DNA of 64,000 bases from positions 1,884,001-1,948,000 of the forward strand of contig NZ_CP029193.1 in assembly GCF_008642355.1 (NCBI RefSeq), in the 5' to 3' direction. Below the pieces are notes generated by a model, which was given only the letters and a program-made list of their open reading frames with translations, was not told the DNA's origin and ran no database searches. Below are positions 8,717-16,556 of this stretch, piece by piece. Each line of letters opens with the position of its first letter. The first letter of the stretch is position 1. Source of the DNA: Streptomyces venezuelae (GTDB lineage: Bacteria > Actinomycetota > Actinomycetes > Streptomycetales > Streptomycetaceae). The translations under genes were made by a program, and so were the position numbers.

Positions 8717-9034
8717 TCAGGACAGCAGGAAGTCCGCCTCGCCGGCCTTCGCGCCCTGGATGAACGCGTTGATCTCCCCGTGGGTGTAGATGAGCGCGGG
8801 ACCGTCGGGGTCGGCGGACTGGCGCACGGCGACGCGCCCGTCGTCGAGCTTCATGGCTTCCAGGCAGTTGCCGCCGTTGCCGCCGCTCCAGGGCTTGTGC
8901 CAGCCCTCGGTGCCCAGGTCTCGGGCGGGCATGCCGTTGTAGATCCGGGACTCCCTGATCTCACTGCGCGAGTCGTCGCGGGCCCCGGGTGAACGCGGAC
9001 CGGCAGGGCGCGTTCCGGATCGGTGTCGGTCCAT
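8717..9034 (-). CDS. DUF397 domain protein (AbaA/WhiJ-associated small protein)
   Basis: A 105-residue protein whose C-terminal two thirds are a DUF397 domain: WHKPWSGGNGGNCLEA, then DGRVAVRQSADPDGPAL and a final AFIQGAKAGE. DUF397 proteins are obligate neighbours of XRE/DUF5753 regulators in Streptomyces, where paralogues (the abaA and whiJ loci) affect sporulation and antibiotic production. The start at 9034 is well supported: AAGGAG lies 7 nt upstream inside the end of the regulator gene, and only one base separates the two genes. Thus there is an about 40-residue charged extension before the domain that many paralogues lack. Confidence 0.88.
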   Translation of the reverse strand: MDRHRSGTRPAGPRSPGARDDSRSEIRESRIYNGMPARDLGTEGWHKPWSGGNGGNCLEAMKLDDGRVAVRQSADPDGPALIYTHGEINAFIQGAKAGEADFLLS

Positions 9035-9035
9035 G

Positions 9036-9896
9036 TCACAGCTCCTTGCGGAGGTCCCGGAGGAGCTCCTTCGTGCGTTGTGCGGTGGCGGCCTGCGCCG
9101 CCATGCGGTCCATGACCTCCAGGTGGGTGGCCACCTCGGTCCGCGCGTCGAGGTAGACGGCGCCGGTCAGGTACTCGCTGTAGACCATGTCGGGCAGTTC
9201 CGCCATGGCGAAGCGGAAGAGCACGAACGGTCCGAACGTGCCGGGGTGCGGGCCCGCCGCGAAGGTCGCGACCTGCAGGGTGACATGGGGCAGTTCGGCG
9301 GCTTCGAGGAGCCGGTCGATCTGGTCCCGCATCAGGTCCGCGTCGCCGACGGGCCTGCGCAGCGCGGTCTCGTCCATCACCACCCACAGGCGGGGTGCGT
9401 CCTCACGGGTGAGCAGCGCCTGACGCTCCATCCGGAGTGCCACGTACCGCTCGATGTCCGCGGGCCGGGTCTGGCCGATGGCGCCGGAGCGCATCACCGC
9501 GCGCGCGTACTCCTCGGTCTGCAGGAGCCCCGGCACGAAGTGGGGTTCGTACGACCTGATGAGGCTCGCGGCCCCCTCCAGGCTGACGTACATGCTGAAC
9601 CAGTTCGGCAGGATGTCGTGGAACCGCTGCCACCAGCCGGGCTTGTTGGCCTCCTCGGCGAGCATGACGAAGGCGTCGGCCTCGTCGTCGGCGACCCCGT
9701 ACGACTTCAGGAGCAGCTGGAGGTACGGGATCTTCAGCGCGACCTCGGCCGTCTCCATCCGCCGGACGGTGGCGGGGGCGACGCGCAGGATCTTCGCCGC
9801 CTCCTCGCGTTTGAGACCGGCGCCTTCGCGCAGGTCCTGCAGGCGACGACCGAGAACGACCTGGCCGACGGTCGGCGCGGACCGCGGTTCGCTCAC
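9036..9896 (-). CDS. XRE-family regulator with DUF5753 (WhiJ/AbaA-like)
   Basis: A 286-residue DNA-binding protein. An N-terminal helix-turn-helix of the Cro/CI type (VLGRRLQDLREGAGLKREEAA to ATVRRMETAE) is followed by a DUF5753 domain with the typical SLEGAASLIRSYEPHFVPGLLQTEEYA block and GTFGPFVLFRFA. The family is a large Streptomyces regulator group whose members antagonise or are antagonised by the adjacent DUF397 protein. The start was taken as the GTG at 9896 because GGAGGTAGGAG lies directly upstream; a GTG at 9911 would add five residues. It is read divergently from the RsbW-like ATPase gene, with about 150 bp between them. Confidence 0.9.
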   Translation of the reverse strand: MSEPRSAPTVGQVVLGRRLQDLREGAGLKREEAAKILRVAPATVRRMETAEVALKIPYLQLLLKSYGVADDEADAFVMLAEEANKPGWWQRFHDILPNWFSMYVSLEGAASLIRSYEPHFVPGLLQTEEYARAVMRSGAIGQTRPADIERYVALRMERQALLTREDAPRLWVVMDETALRRPVGDADLMRDQIDRLLEAAELPHVTLQVATFAAGPHPGTFGPFVLFRFAMAELPDMVYSEYLTGAVYLDARTEVATHLEVMDRMAAQAATAQRTKELLRDLRKEL

Positions 9897-10045
9897 GTCT
9901 CCTACCTCCACCTGACTCCGCGTTGCCTCAACTCACACCGCACCGCGAGCTGTAGCGAGCAGTGTGCCATGTGCCGTCTCGGAGGAACACGCCACTGTGC
10001 ACTTTTCAGAGTGGGTCTTGCCAAGGTGTTCTGGGCGGGGCGATA

Positions 10046-10564
10046 GTGGAGAGCGTGACTCCGCCCGCGCCGTTACGAACCGAAGCCACCGAAGGCCGTC
10101 CTGGCGTTCTCGCCGAGGCGTCGCCCGAGGGCGCCGAGGTCTGCGTCAGTTTCGCCCTCGCACCTCGTCCGGGCTCCGTCGCACAGGCCAGACGCCTGAT
10201 GCGGACGCAGCTGGACGGGTGGGCGGTGCGCGACGACGACGCCTGCGACGCGGCGGCACTCGTTCTCTCCGAACTGGTCACCAATGCCGTGGTGCACACC
10301 GCGAGCCGGCGGATCATCTGCGAGCTCTGCGCGGATTCGGAGAAGCTGCGAATAGCCGTACGTGACGAAGGCTGCGGTTCAGGGATGCCGCGCCCGGTGC
10401 ACAGGGGGGCCGACGATGAGCACGGGAGGGGATTGCTTCTCGTCGACGCGGTGAGCAGCGCGTGGGGCGTCCACGAAGCGGGGCCCGATATCGGGCGCAC
10501 GGTGTGGGCGGAGTTGCGGCGGACGGCGCCGTCGGTGACGACGACAGCGGCGGCGTACGCGTAG
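10046..10564 (+). CDS. RsbW-like ATP-binding (HATPase_c_2) regulatory protein
   Basis: A 172-residue GHKL ATPase of the anti-sigma factor/serine kinase type. The N box is LVLSELVTNAVVHTAS, the G1 box is VRDEGCGSG and the G2 region is DEHGRGLLLVDAVSSAWGV. Such proteins bind anti-sigma-like partners or act as free histidine-kinase-like ATPases. In abaA-type loci a protein of this class is encoded divergently from the XRE/DUF397 pair, as here. Two GTG codons are possible starts (10046 and 10055); 10046 was chosen for spacing from the upstream G-rich stretch. It has no histidine phosphotransfer domain. Confidence 0.87.
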   Translation: MESVTPPAPLRTEATEGRPGVLAEASPEGAEVCVSFALAPRPGSVAQARRLMRTQLDGWAVRDDDACDAAALVLSELVTNAVVHTASRRIICELCADSEKLRIAVRDEGCGSGMPRPVHRGADDEHGRGLLLVDAVSSAWGVHEAGPDIGRTVWAELRRTAPSVTTTAAAYA

Positions 10565-10629
10565 AGGCACGGAACGGAACGATCGAGCGTGGCAGTGACT
10601 GCGAGGGCAGTGGCACGGGCGGGGGGCAT

Positions 10630-11076
10630 GTGAGCGCGGGTACGGTGCGGCCGTTGGACTTGAACACCTTGGTCCGTCTGTCGCGACGGCGGCAGCGTGC
10701 CGGTGGACCACCGGCACCGCGGCCCCTGCGGCTCGACCTGCCCGAGGGGATGACCGAGCCGCTCGGCCGCGACGCGGTGGCGGTGCCCGCGGCGCTGGGC
10801 CCCGGCCTGATGTCCCGGCTGGCCCGGGTGGGGTGTGTGTACGAGGACGGGGCGCGGTGGTGGTGGATCGTTCCCGCGGACTCCGACGTGGCGATGGAGT
10901 GGCCCGCGCCGGTCGCGTACTCGGCGGGGGCGGTGGTGCGGGACGCGGACTGCCGTCCGGTGCTGATCAACCGTCCTGCGGACGACGTCCCCTATACGCC
11001 GCCGATTCCGTTGTACCTGGAGCTGTGCCGGGTGACGGGGACGGTGCCGGGGTGGTCTCGGGCCCTGACCGCGTGA
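10630..11076 (+). CDS. conserved hypothetical protein
   Basis: A 148-residue protein that I do not recognise as a named family. It begins with PLDLNTLVRLSRRRQ and then a Pro/Arg-rich linker. A compact region follows with CVYEDGARWWWIVPADSDV, PAPVAYSAGAVV and a C-terminal PIPLYLELCRVTG. There are no membrane segments or catalytic motifs. The GTG start at 10630 follows a G-rich stretch. It lies about 65 bp downstream of the RsbW-like gene on the same strand, so co-transcription is possible and it may be an accessory of the abaA-like locus. I am fairly sure it is real because GC3 bias persists to the stop. Confidence 0.65.
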   Translation: MSAGTVRPLDLNTLVRLSRRRQRAGGPPAPRPLRLDLPEGMTEPLGRDAVAVPAALGPGLMSRLARVGCVYEDGARWWWIVPADSDVAMEWPAPVAYSAGAVVRDADCRPVLINRPADDVPYTPPIPLYLELCRVTGTVPGWSRALTA

Positions 11077-11127
11077 GCGCGTAGCGTTCCGCTGGGCCCG
11101 GGTTCCGGGTTGGTCCGGTGCTTCGTC

Positions 11128-11167
11128 TGCGGGCGGGTGGGGGCTGGTCGCGCAGTTCCCCGCGCCC
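11128..11167 (+). repeat. dispersed ~40-bp intergenic repeat, copy A
   Basis: The core GGGGGCTGGTCGCGCAGTTC followed by CCCGCGCCC recurs, mostly with one or two changes, at 39829-39871 (inverted), 49536-49578 and 49641-49682 (inverted). It lies between the stop of the hypothetical gene and the small reverse gene at 11193. Confidence 0.8.
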
Positions 11168-11192
11168 GCGTCCGAGGATGCCCGTGTCCGTG

Positions 11193-11387
11193 TCAGGCGG
11201 CCGTTGCCATCGCCTCGGACTCCTCCGTCACGCGCACGATCACCAGGAAGGCGTCCGACGCGAGGTCCATGACGACCTCGGCGGGCTGGCCCTCCTGCCG
11301 TCGGTTTCGCGCGAACTCCTCCGCGGGCCATGAGCCTCGCGGTCCGCCCGCGGGAAAACGTTCCAGTACCACTCGTCCGTTCATCAT
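11193..11387 (-). CDS. small hypothetical protein (64 aa)
   Basis: A short reading frame starting at one of two adjacent ATG codons (11387 or 11384), with AGGGA just upstream. The product begins MMNGRVVLERFPAGGPRG, then a charged stretch with ARNRRQEGQPAEVVMDLASD, and ends with FLVIVRVTEESEAMATAA. It has the look of a small soluble alpha/beta protein and no recognised domain. The frame extends further upstream, but that part is Arg-rich and shadow-like. It fills part of the otherwise empty 11077-11570 interval. I consider it likely but not certain to be a gene. Confidence 0.5.
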   Translation of the reverse strand: MMNGRVVLERFPAGGPRGSWPAEEFARNRRQEGQPAEVVMDLASDAFLVIVRVTEESEAMATAA

Positions 11388-11570
11388 GATCCCTGTCCCC
11401 CGTCGTCGTTCCTTCGCGCGCGCTGTCGTTGCGTGCGCCGTATCGAAGAGAACGCGCGGGACGGTCCCATGGATGCGCGACGTGACGGAATCGAGACGGA
11501 GTCGGGGCATTTCCCAGGGTTCTCCCCGGGACCGCCTCCGGGTTCTGCCGGAACCTTCCCGGCTCTTCGC

Positions 11571-12254
11571 TCAGTCGTCGTACTCGTCGTGGTACCGGAC
11601 CCGTGCGCTGCCCGCCGGCGCCCCGAACACCGACGCGCGCCCCGCGGGCTGTTCCCACTCCTCCTGCCGGCCGAGCGCGGTGAGGTCGAGGAGGCTCGTG
11701 GTGGAGCCGATGCCGTCCAGGCCGCGGGCGAACGTGGCATACGTGTGGAAGATCCGGTCGCCGTACCTCAGGAAACAGTTGATCGCGGGCACGTCGTGCG
11801 GCTCCTCGGCCGAGGACGCCAGGAAGTCGTAGTTGAAGTCACCGCCGTTCGTCGAGAACCAGGGCACGGTCCAGCCCATCCGCGCCTTGAACGTCAGCAG
11901 CTTGGTGAACGGCGCGCGGGACACGGCCACGAAGTTCGTGTTGCGGGCCCGCAGGTGCGCGAGGTGCCCGATCTGGTCGAGGAACCCTGAGCAGCTGCGG
12001 CAGCCCGCGTCCCATTCCGGGGCGAACATGAAGTGGTAGACGATCAGTTGGTCCCTGCCGTCGAACAGGTCGAGCAGGGTGGCCTTCCCGTCGTATCCGT
12101 CGAAGTAGTACTCCTTGTCGACCTCGACCATCGGCAGCCCCCGCCGCTCCGCGTTGAGCGCGTCGCGCGCGCGGGTGGCGGCCTTCTCCTTGGCCAGCAG
12201 CTCCTCACGCGCGATGAGCCACTCCTCGCGCGTGACGATCTCCGGAAGTCCCAT
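11571..12254 (-). CDS. DUF899 family thioredoxin-like protein
   Basis: A 227-residue cytoplasmic protein of the DUF899 family, which has a thioredoxin-like fold. Diagnostic parts are the N-terminal VTREEWLIAREELLAKEKAATRAR helix, LIVYHFMFAPEWDAGCRSCSGF with the CxxC-like CRSC, and FVAVSRAPFTKL, then GWTVPWFSTNGGDFNYDF. Members are often annotated as predicted dithiol-disulfide oxidoreductases; activity is unproven. The ATG start has GGAGGAG about 8 nt upstream. The 276 bp upstream hold a set of phased direct repeats and a perfect inverted repeat (listed separately) that may regulate it. Confidence 0.88.
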   Translation of the reverse strand: MGLPEIVTREEWLIAREELLAKEKAATRARDALNAERRGLPMVEVDKEYYFDGYDGKATLLDLFDGRDQLIVYHFMFAPEWDAGCRSCSGFLDQIGHLAHLRARNTNFVAVSRAPFTKLLTFKARMGWTVPWFSTNGGDFNYDFLASSAEEPHDVPAINCFLRYGDRIFHTYATFARGLDGIGSTTSLLDLTALGRQEEWEQPAGRASVFGAPAGSARVRYHDEYDD

Positions 12255-12290
12255 GGTGTGTCTCCTCCACCCGTCGGGCGCGTACGTCTG

Positions 12291-12323
12291 CGATACGGCT
12301 TCGATACGGCTTCGATACGTCTG
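12291..12323 (-). promoter_or_regulatory. three phased 11-bp direct repeats upstream of the DUF899 gene
   Basis: The unit CGATACGGCTT occurs exactly at 12291-12301 and 12302-12312 and as CGATACGTCTG at 12313-12323; a related ACGTCTG precedes the array. The 11-bp spacing is one helical turn, as in binding sites of winged-helix response regulators, and the array ends about 37 bp before the DUF899 ATG. No regulator is identified. Confidence 0.5.
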
Positions 12324-12372
12324 CGAAGGGTGGACCGGCGGGCTTCGCGGAACTCATCGCTCGCGGGTGAAG

Positions 12373-12388
12373 AAGTTCCGGAGAACTT
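12373..12388. promoter_or_regulatory. perfect inverted repeat, possible operator
   Basis: AAGTTC-CGGA-GAACTT, six-base perfect arms with a 4-base centre, in the 276-bp interval between the DUF899 and amidohydrolase genes. Its position about 120 bp before the DUF899 start fits an operator, but a random palindrome is possible. Confidence 0.4.
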
Positions 12389-12530
12389 TCAGAGCGTCGC
12401 GGGGTGTTCGAGCAGACCCTGGATCCCATCGACGGACGCCACCGGATCTCGTCCCTGGGGACGGCCGGGGCGAGGAGGGCGACGTGTCCCGCGGTGGCGC
12501 GGTCGAGGGGGAGGCGGTCGGGCAGCCGCC

Positions 12531-14042
12531 CTACCCTTCGTACTCCTGGATCCGCTTCCCATGGCTGCGGTCGACGAGCTCGGGCAGCAGTCCGCTCAAC
12601 TCGCCGACGATGTCCGGCACATCGAGGGTCAGCAGCTCGCGGTCGCGCATCAGGACTCGTCCGGCAACGATCGTCGTGCGTACGTCGGCGGAACGCGCGC
12701 TGTGCACGAGGGTGGCCGCGAGGTCGTGCACGGGCTGGGTGTGCGGGCCCGTCATGTCGACGAGGACAAGGTCGGCCCGGTGCCCGGCGGCGAGGCTGCC
12801 GATCTCGTCCCCCAGCCCGACGGCCCGCGCGCTCTGCAGGGTGGCGTGGTCCAGCGCCTGGCGGGCGGTGAGCCAGGTGGGGTCGCGCTCCACGGACTTC
12901 TGGACGAGCGCGGTGAGCGTCATGGACTCCCACACGTCGAGCGTGTTGTTGGACGCGGCGCCGTCGGTGGCCAGGCCGACCGGGACGCCCGCCTGACGCA
13001 GAGCCCGTACGGGTGTCGTGTCCCAGCCGAACTTCAGGTAGCCGCGGGGCGCGGAGGCGACGGCGACACGGCCGGAGCGCTCCGCTGCCCGGCGCAGGAC
13101 GGGCAGGTCGCGGGCGGTGTCGAGACCGGTGACATGGGCGAGGAGCACGTCGGTGTCGAGGAGCCCGGCCCGTTCCAGGATCTCGATGGGGGTAAGGCCG
13201 TGGCGGGCCAGGCTGTTGTCGGTCTGTTCGCGGTTCTCGGCGGCGTGGATGTGGACGAGGAGGCCGTGCCGCCGGGCGAGTTCGGCGGTCGCGGCGAGGT
13301 CGGGCTCGTCGACGGTGTACGGGGCGTGCGGGGCGAGGCACGTGGTGACGCGCCCGTCGGCCGCGCCACGCTGCCGGAGCGCGAAGTCGAGGGAGGCGGC
13401 GCGTCCTTCGGGGCCCTGCGTGCTGAAGTACGCCTGGCCGAGGACGGCGCGCAGGCCGCTCTCCTCGGTGGCGGCGGCGACCTCGTCCATCGCGAAGTAG
13501 TGGTCGGCGAAGGTGGTGACGCCGCCGCAGATCATCTCGGCGCAGGCGAGCCGCGCGCCGAGCCCGACGACGCGTTCGGTGAGGTTGGACTCGACGGGCC
13601 AGATCCAGTCGTTGAACCACGCGTGCGCAGGCAGATCCTCGGCGAGCCCGCGCAGGGCGACCATCGGTGTGTGGGTGTGGCAGTTGATGAGGCCGGGGAG
13701 GGCGAGGGTGCCGCGGCCGTCGAGGTGTGTGGTGCGTGTGGGGGTGAAGGCGGGGGTGGAAGCGGGGGTGGATGTGGGGCTGCCCCCGGGGTCGTGGGCA
13801 CCCGGTGCGACCGAGGTGATGAATCCGTCCCGTACGGCGATCGTCGCGTCCTCGACGAAGACGATCTGGCCTCGCGGGTCGTGGGTCAGCGCGGTGCAGC
13901 CGGTGATGACGAGGTCGGCGGGGCCTTCGTGGCTGTTGGGGCCTGCGGGCCTCTCGGGGCCTACGGGGCCGTCGGGGCCGTCGGGGCCGTCGGGGCCATA
14001 CGCGGTGAAACCGGCGGGTCCTGGCGCGGGAGGCGGCGTCAT
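12531..14042 (-). CDS. amidohydrolase (ATZ/TRZ, 8-oxoguanine/S-adenosylhomocysteine deaminase-like)
   Basis: A 503-residue metal-dependent hydrolase. The TIM barrel carries LPGLINCHTHTPM (metal-binding HxH), LVHIHAAEN with the next histidine, LLAHVTGLD, and LATDGAASNNTLDVWESM with the catalytic Asp. C-terminal beta-sandwich parts include SLAAGHRADLVLVDM. This is the signature of the TRZ/ATZ group (8-oxoguanine deaminase, MTA/SAH deaminase, SsnA); the substrate cannot be fixed. The first ~45 residues are low-complexity Gly/Pro/Asp encoded by 9-bp tandem repeats, so the true start could lie further in, near the EGPADLVITGCTALTH region. It is divergent from the 14183 gene, with 140 bp between. 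Confidence 0.85.
   Translation of the reverse strand: MTPPPAPGPAGFTAYGPDGPDGPDGPVGPERPAGPNSHEGPADLVITGCTALTHDPRGQIVFVEDATIAVRDGFITSVAPGAHDPGGSPTSTPASTPAFTPTRTTHLDGRGTLALPGLINCHTHTPMVALRGLAEDLPAHAWFNDWIWPVESNLTERVVGLGARLACAEMICGGVTTFADHYFAMDEVAAATEESGLRAVLGQAYFSTQGPEGRAASLDFALRQRGAADGRVTTCLAPHAPYTVDEPDLAATAELARRHGLLVHIHAAENREQTDNSLARHGLTPIEILERAGLLDTDVLLAHVTGLDTARDLPVLRRAAERSGRVAVASAPRGYLKFGWDTTPVRALRQAGVPVGLATDGAASNNTLDVWESMTLTALVQKSVERDPTWLTARQALDHATLQSARAVGLGDEIGSLAAGHRADLVLVDMTGPHTQPVHDLAATLVHSARSADVRTTIVAGRVLMRDRELLTLDVPDIVGELSGLLPELVDRSHGKRIQEYEG
13956..13997. repeat. 9-bp tandem repeat (GGGGCCGTC) in amidohydrolase N-terminus
   Basis: Units GGGGCCTAC, then three exact GGGGCCGTC and a partial GGGGCC. 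Read on the minus strand they encode repeated Gly-Pro-Asp triplets. Repeat number is likely to vary by slippage. Confidence 0.85.
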
Positions 14043-14182
14043 CTTTTCAAGGTAGTGCGAGTGCGCATCCGGCAGCCCTGTCGCGGGGACGGTTTCGCGG
14101 GCACGCTGGCCCTACCCGCCGATCGGCCGAGGGGACAGGGACCAGGCAGTCGGAAGAGGCAGTCGGACGAGGGAGTCGGGCG

Positions 14183-15139
14183 ATGATCATCGGCACGTGG
14201 AACCTGGAGAACCTCTACCGCCCCGGCGGACAGTTCGGCCCCAAGGACAAGGCCGCGTACGAGGCGAAGCTGGCCTCGCTCGCGGCGACGATCACCTCAC
14301 TGCGGCCGAGCGTCCTCGGGGTGCAGGAGGTCGGCGACCCGGCGGCGCTGGAGGATCTGGCGGGTCTCCTCGAGGGCACCTGGCACGTCACGCTCTCGCA
14401 GCACGCCGACGACCGGGGCATACGGGTCGGCTTCCTCACCAGCCTCCCCGTCTTCGTCGTCGCCGACGAGGTCGGGTTCCCCGAGCCGGTGCGGCCGGTG
14501 CAGGTCGACGACTCGGGCCGGACGACAACGCGGGCCGGACGGGGCGTCCTGGCGGTGACGGTGTCGACGCGGGCGTTCTTCTTCGACGCGGTGGTCTGCC
14601 ACCTCAAGTCGAAGCTGCTGTCGTACCCCGGCGGGCGCTTCTTCCCGCACAACGAGGGCGAACGCGCGCGGTACGGCGCGTACGCCCTGTACCGCCGCTC
14701 GGCCGAGGCGACGGCGGTACGTGCCGTCGCCGACCAGCGGCTGCGGGGCGACGGCCGGGAGCACGGGGTCGCCGTGCTCGGGGACCTCAACGACGAGGTC
14801 GGGGCCGCGACGACGCAGATCCTGCTCGGCCCGCCCGGCTCCGAGATCGGCACGCCCGGCTTCGACCGCCCGGACAAGGGCGACGCGACGCGGCTGTGGA
14901 ACGTCGCGCCCTTGATCCCGGCCGATCAGCGCTTCTCCCGCATCCACGCGGGCCGCCGCGAACTCATCGACCACGTGCTGGTGAGCCGCGGGCTGATGGA
15001 CCAGGTCCGCGGCGCGGGCACGGGCGCTCCGGGCGCCGCGGCGAGTGCGCTGCCGTCGGTGGAGGACGGGGACCCGGCGGTTCGGAGGGAGGCGGCGGGG
15101 TCGGACCACGCGCCGGTGTGGATACGGATCCAGCCGTAG
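14183..15139 (+). CDS. endonuclease/exonuclease/phosphatase family protein
   Basis: A 318-residue Mg2+-dependent phosphoesterase of the EEP (DNase I-like) superfamily. It starts directly with the first conserved strand IIGTWNLENLYRP (Asn ligand). GVQEVGDP carries the metal-binding Glu, VCHLKSKLLSY the catalytic His region, AVLGDLNDEVG the Asp-x-Asn pair and GSDHAPVWIRI the terminal Asp-His pair. All catalytic motifs are intact and there is no signal peptide, so it is probably cytoplasmic. Substrate could be DNA, phospholipid or an inositol phosphate. The ATG at 14183 leaves only one residue before the first strand. A GC-rich repeat follows the stop. Confidence 0.87.
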   Translation: MIIGTWNLENLYRPGGQFGPKDKAAYEAKLASLAATITSLRPSVLGVQEVGDPAALEDLAGLLEGTWHVTLSQHADDRGIRVGFLTSLPVFVVADEVGFPEPVRPVQVDDSGRTTTRAGRGVLAVTVSTRAFFFDAVVCHLKSKLLSYPGGRFFPHNEGERARYGAYALYRRSAEATAVRAVADQRLRGDGREHGVAVLGDLNDEVGAATTQILLGPPGSEIGTPGFDRPDKGDATRLWNVAPLIPADQRFSRIHAGRRELIDHVLVSRGLMDQVRGAGTGAPGAAASALPSVEDGDPAVRREAAGSDHAPVWIRIQP

Positions 15140-15150
15140 GGCCGGGGGCA

Positions 15151-15180
15151 GGGCCCCGGGGGTCGGGGCCCCGGGGGTCA
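15151..15180. repeat. 15-bp GC-only tandem repeat after the EEP gene
   Basis: GGGCCCCGGGGGTCG and GGGCCCCGGGGGTCA lie back to back, with a related third unit after 15181. Each contains the palindrome GGGCCCC/GGGG, so strong hairpins can form just after the stop and may act as terminator. Confidence 0.6.
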
Positions 15181-15316
15181 GGCCCCAGGAGGGCGAGGTC
15201 TGTATGGGGGTTCGGGGTGGCGGCGCGGGTGGGTTGAGGTTGAGCAGCAAGGGAAGCCCTAGGCTTCGCCCAGTCACCACACCCCACTGATCGCGCCCGC
15301 CCTCAGGAGCCCCACC

Positions 15317-15895
15317 GTGTTCGATCCCGCGCCGGAGCACCGGTCCGCGTCCCCCTCTCCCTACCCGTACGCCGAGAGCCACAGCGGCGACACCGAAGCG
15401 GGGCAGGCGCCCGCCCCGCACGCCCTCCTCGTACCCGTGCTCGGGCTGCTCGGCCGGTGGCGCGGCCGGGGCCGGGGCGAGTACCCGACGCTGTCCGCGG
15501 ACTTCACGTACGCCCAGGAGGTGACGTTCAGCCACGACGGCCGGCCCTTCCTCCGTTACGAGGCCAGGGCCTGGCTGCTCGACGCCGACGACGCCCCGCT
15601 GCGGCCAGCGGCGCGCGAAAGCGGCTGGTGGCGGCTGCAGCCCGACGGCCGCGTGGAGGCGCTGGTCACCCAGCCCACCGGCATCGCGGAGATCGCGGTC
15701 GGCCACGCGGTCGACGGCACGGTCGACCTCTCCACCCATGGCGTGGCGCTCACCCCCACCGCCAAGGACGTCACGGCGACCCGCCGCCGCTACACGCTGA
15801 CCGGCGACGACACGCTGACCTTCACCCACGACATGGCGGCGGTGGACCAGCCGATGCAGCACCACCTCTCGGCACGCCTGCGCCGCACGCGGTGA
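15317..15895 (+). CDS. nitrobindin-like heme-binding protein (FABP/DUF1794 family)
   Basis: A 192-residue beta-barrel protein. After a ~35-residue flexible N-terminus, [17 protein letters not shown] matches the nitrobindin GxWxGxGxGxYPT motif. The remaining strands follow: [30 protein letters not shown] and [18 protein letters not shown], where the late histidine pair region includes the expected proximal heme ligand. Bacterial and plant nitrobindins bind ferric heme b and react with NO or peroxynitrite; that is family knowledge. The start GTG at 15317 follows a 15-bp spacer from CAGGAG. The gene overlaps the next start by 4 bp (GTGA), so the two are translated together. Confidence 0.88.
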   Translation: MFDPAPEHRSASPSPYPYAESHSGDTEAGQAPAPHALLVPVLGLLGRWRGRGRGEYPTLSADFTYAQEVTFSHDGRPFLRYEARAWLLDADDAPLRPAARESGWWRLQPDGRVEALVTQPTGIAEIAVGHAVDGTVDLSTHGVALTPTAKDVTATRRRYTLTGDDTLTFTHDMAAVDQPMQHHLSARLRRTR

Positions 15896-16506
15896 GCACG
15901 GAGACACGCGAACACGCGGAGGAAGCCGGGGCGACGGACTCGCACGGCTGGCCCGACCTCCCCGGCGACACGGCCCTGACGATCCGCGTCCCCGAGGCGA
16001 ACCCCTTGGTGCGGGCCGGTTTCCCCGCCCACGTGACCGTGCTCTACCCGTTCCTCAACGAGTCCCGCCTGACCCCGAGCGCCCACGCAGACCTGACGGA
16101 CCTCTTCGCCGCGCATCCCGCGTTCACCCTCACGTTCGACGCATTCCGCCGCTACCCGGGAGTCCTGTACCTCGCACCGACCCCCGAGACCCCCGTGCGT
16201 GCCCTCACTCGTTCCCTCACCACCCGCTGGCCGGAAGCGCTCCCCTACCGCGGCATCTTCACCCCGCCCCTGGCCCCCCACCTCACCCTGGCGAACGACG
16301 AGGGCCCCGACACCTGCGAGGCGGCCTACGACGCCCTGCAGTCCCAACTCGCCCCATGTCTCCCCCTGACCAGCCACGTGACCACCGTCCACCTGATCGT
16401 GACGGACGGCCCGGGGAAGGGCTGGCGGGACCTCAGGACATACCGGCTGGGGGCGGGGCGGGTGCCACCCCCGCGTGACACCGACAGGGGGCCAAAAAGG
16501 CCATAA
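15892..16506 (+). CDS. 2'-5' RNA ligase-like 2H phosphoesterase
   Basis: A 204-residue protein with the two HxT signatures of the 2H phosphoesterase superfamily, HVTVLYPF and HLTLAN, about 85 residues apart, so both catalytic histidines are present. The family includes RNA 2',3'-cyclic phosphodiesterases and RNA ligase ThpR-like proteins; the native substrate is unknown. The GTG start at 15892 overlaps the stop of the nitrobindin-like gene (GTGA), indicating translational coupling. The frame stays open upstream, but the alternative N-terminus would lie wholly inside the preceding gene and is Arg-rich. Confidence 0.85.
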   Translation: MSTETREHAEEAGATDSHGWPDLPGDTALTIRVPEANPLVRAGFPAHVTVLYPFLNESRLTPSAHADLTDLFAAHPAFTLTFDAFRRYPGVLYLAPTPETPVRALTRSLTTRWPEALPYRGIFTPPLAPHLTLANDEGPDTCEAAYDALQSQLAPCLPLTSHVTTVHLIVTDGPGKGWRDLRTYRLGAGRVPPPRDTDRGPKRP

Positions 16507-16556
16507 CGCTGGAAGAAGGGCATCGAACGCACCCGGCTCCGCTACGGTGTGCCGCC

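Noticed and set aside
9897..10045. Specific promoter elements between the XRE and ATPase genes
   Set aside because: A GTGCAC and weak hexamers are present, but no -35/-10 pair with good spacing convinced me.
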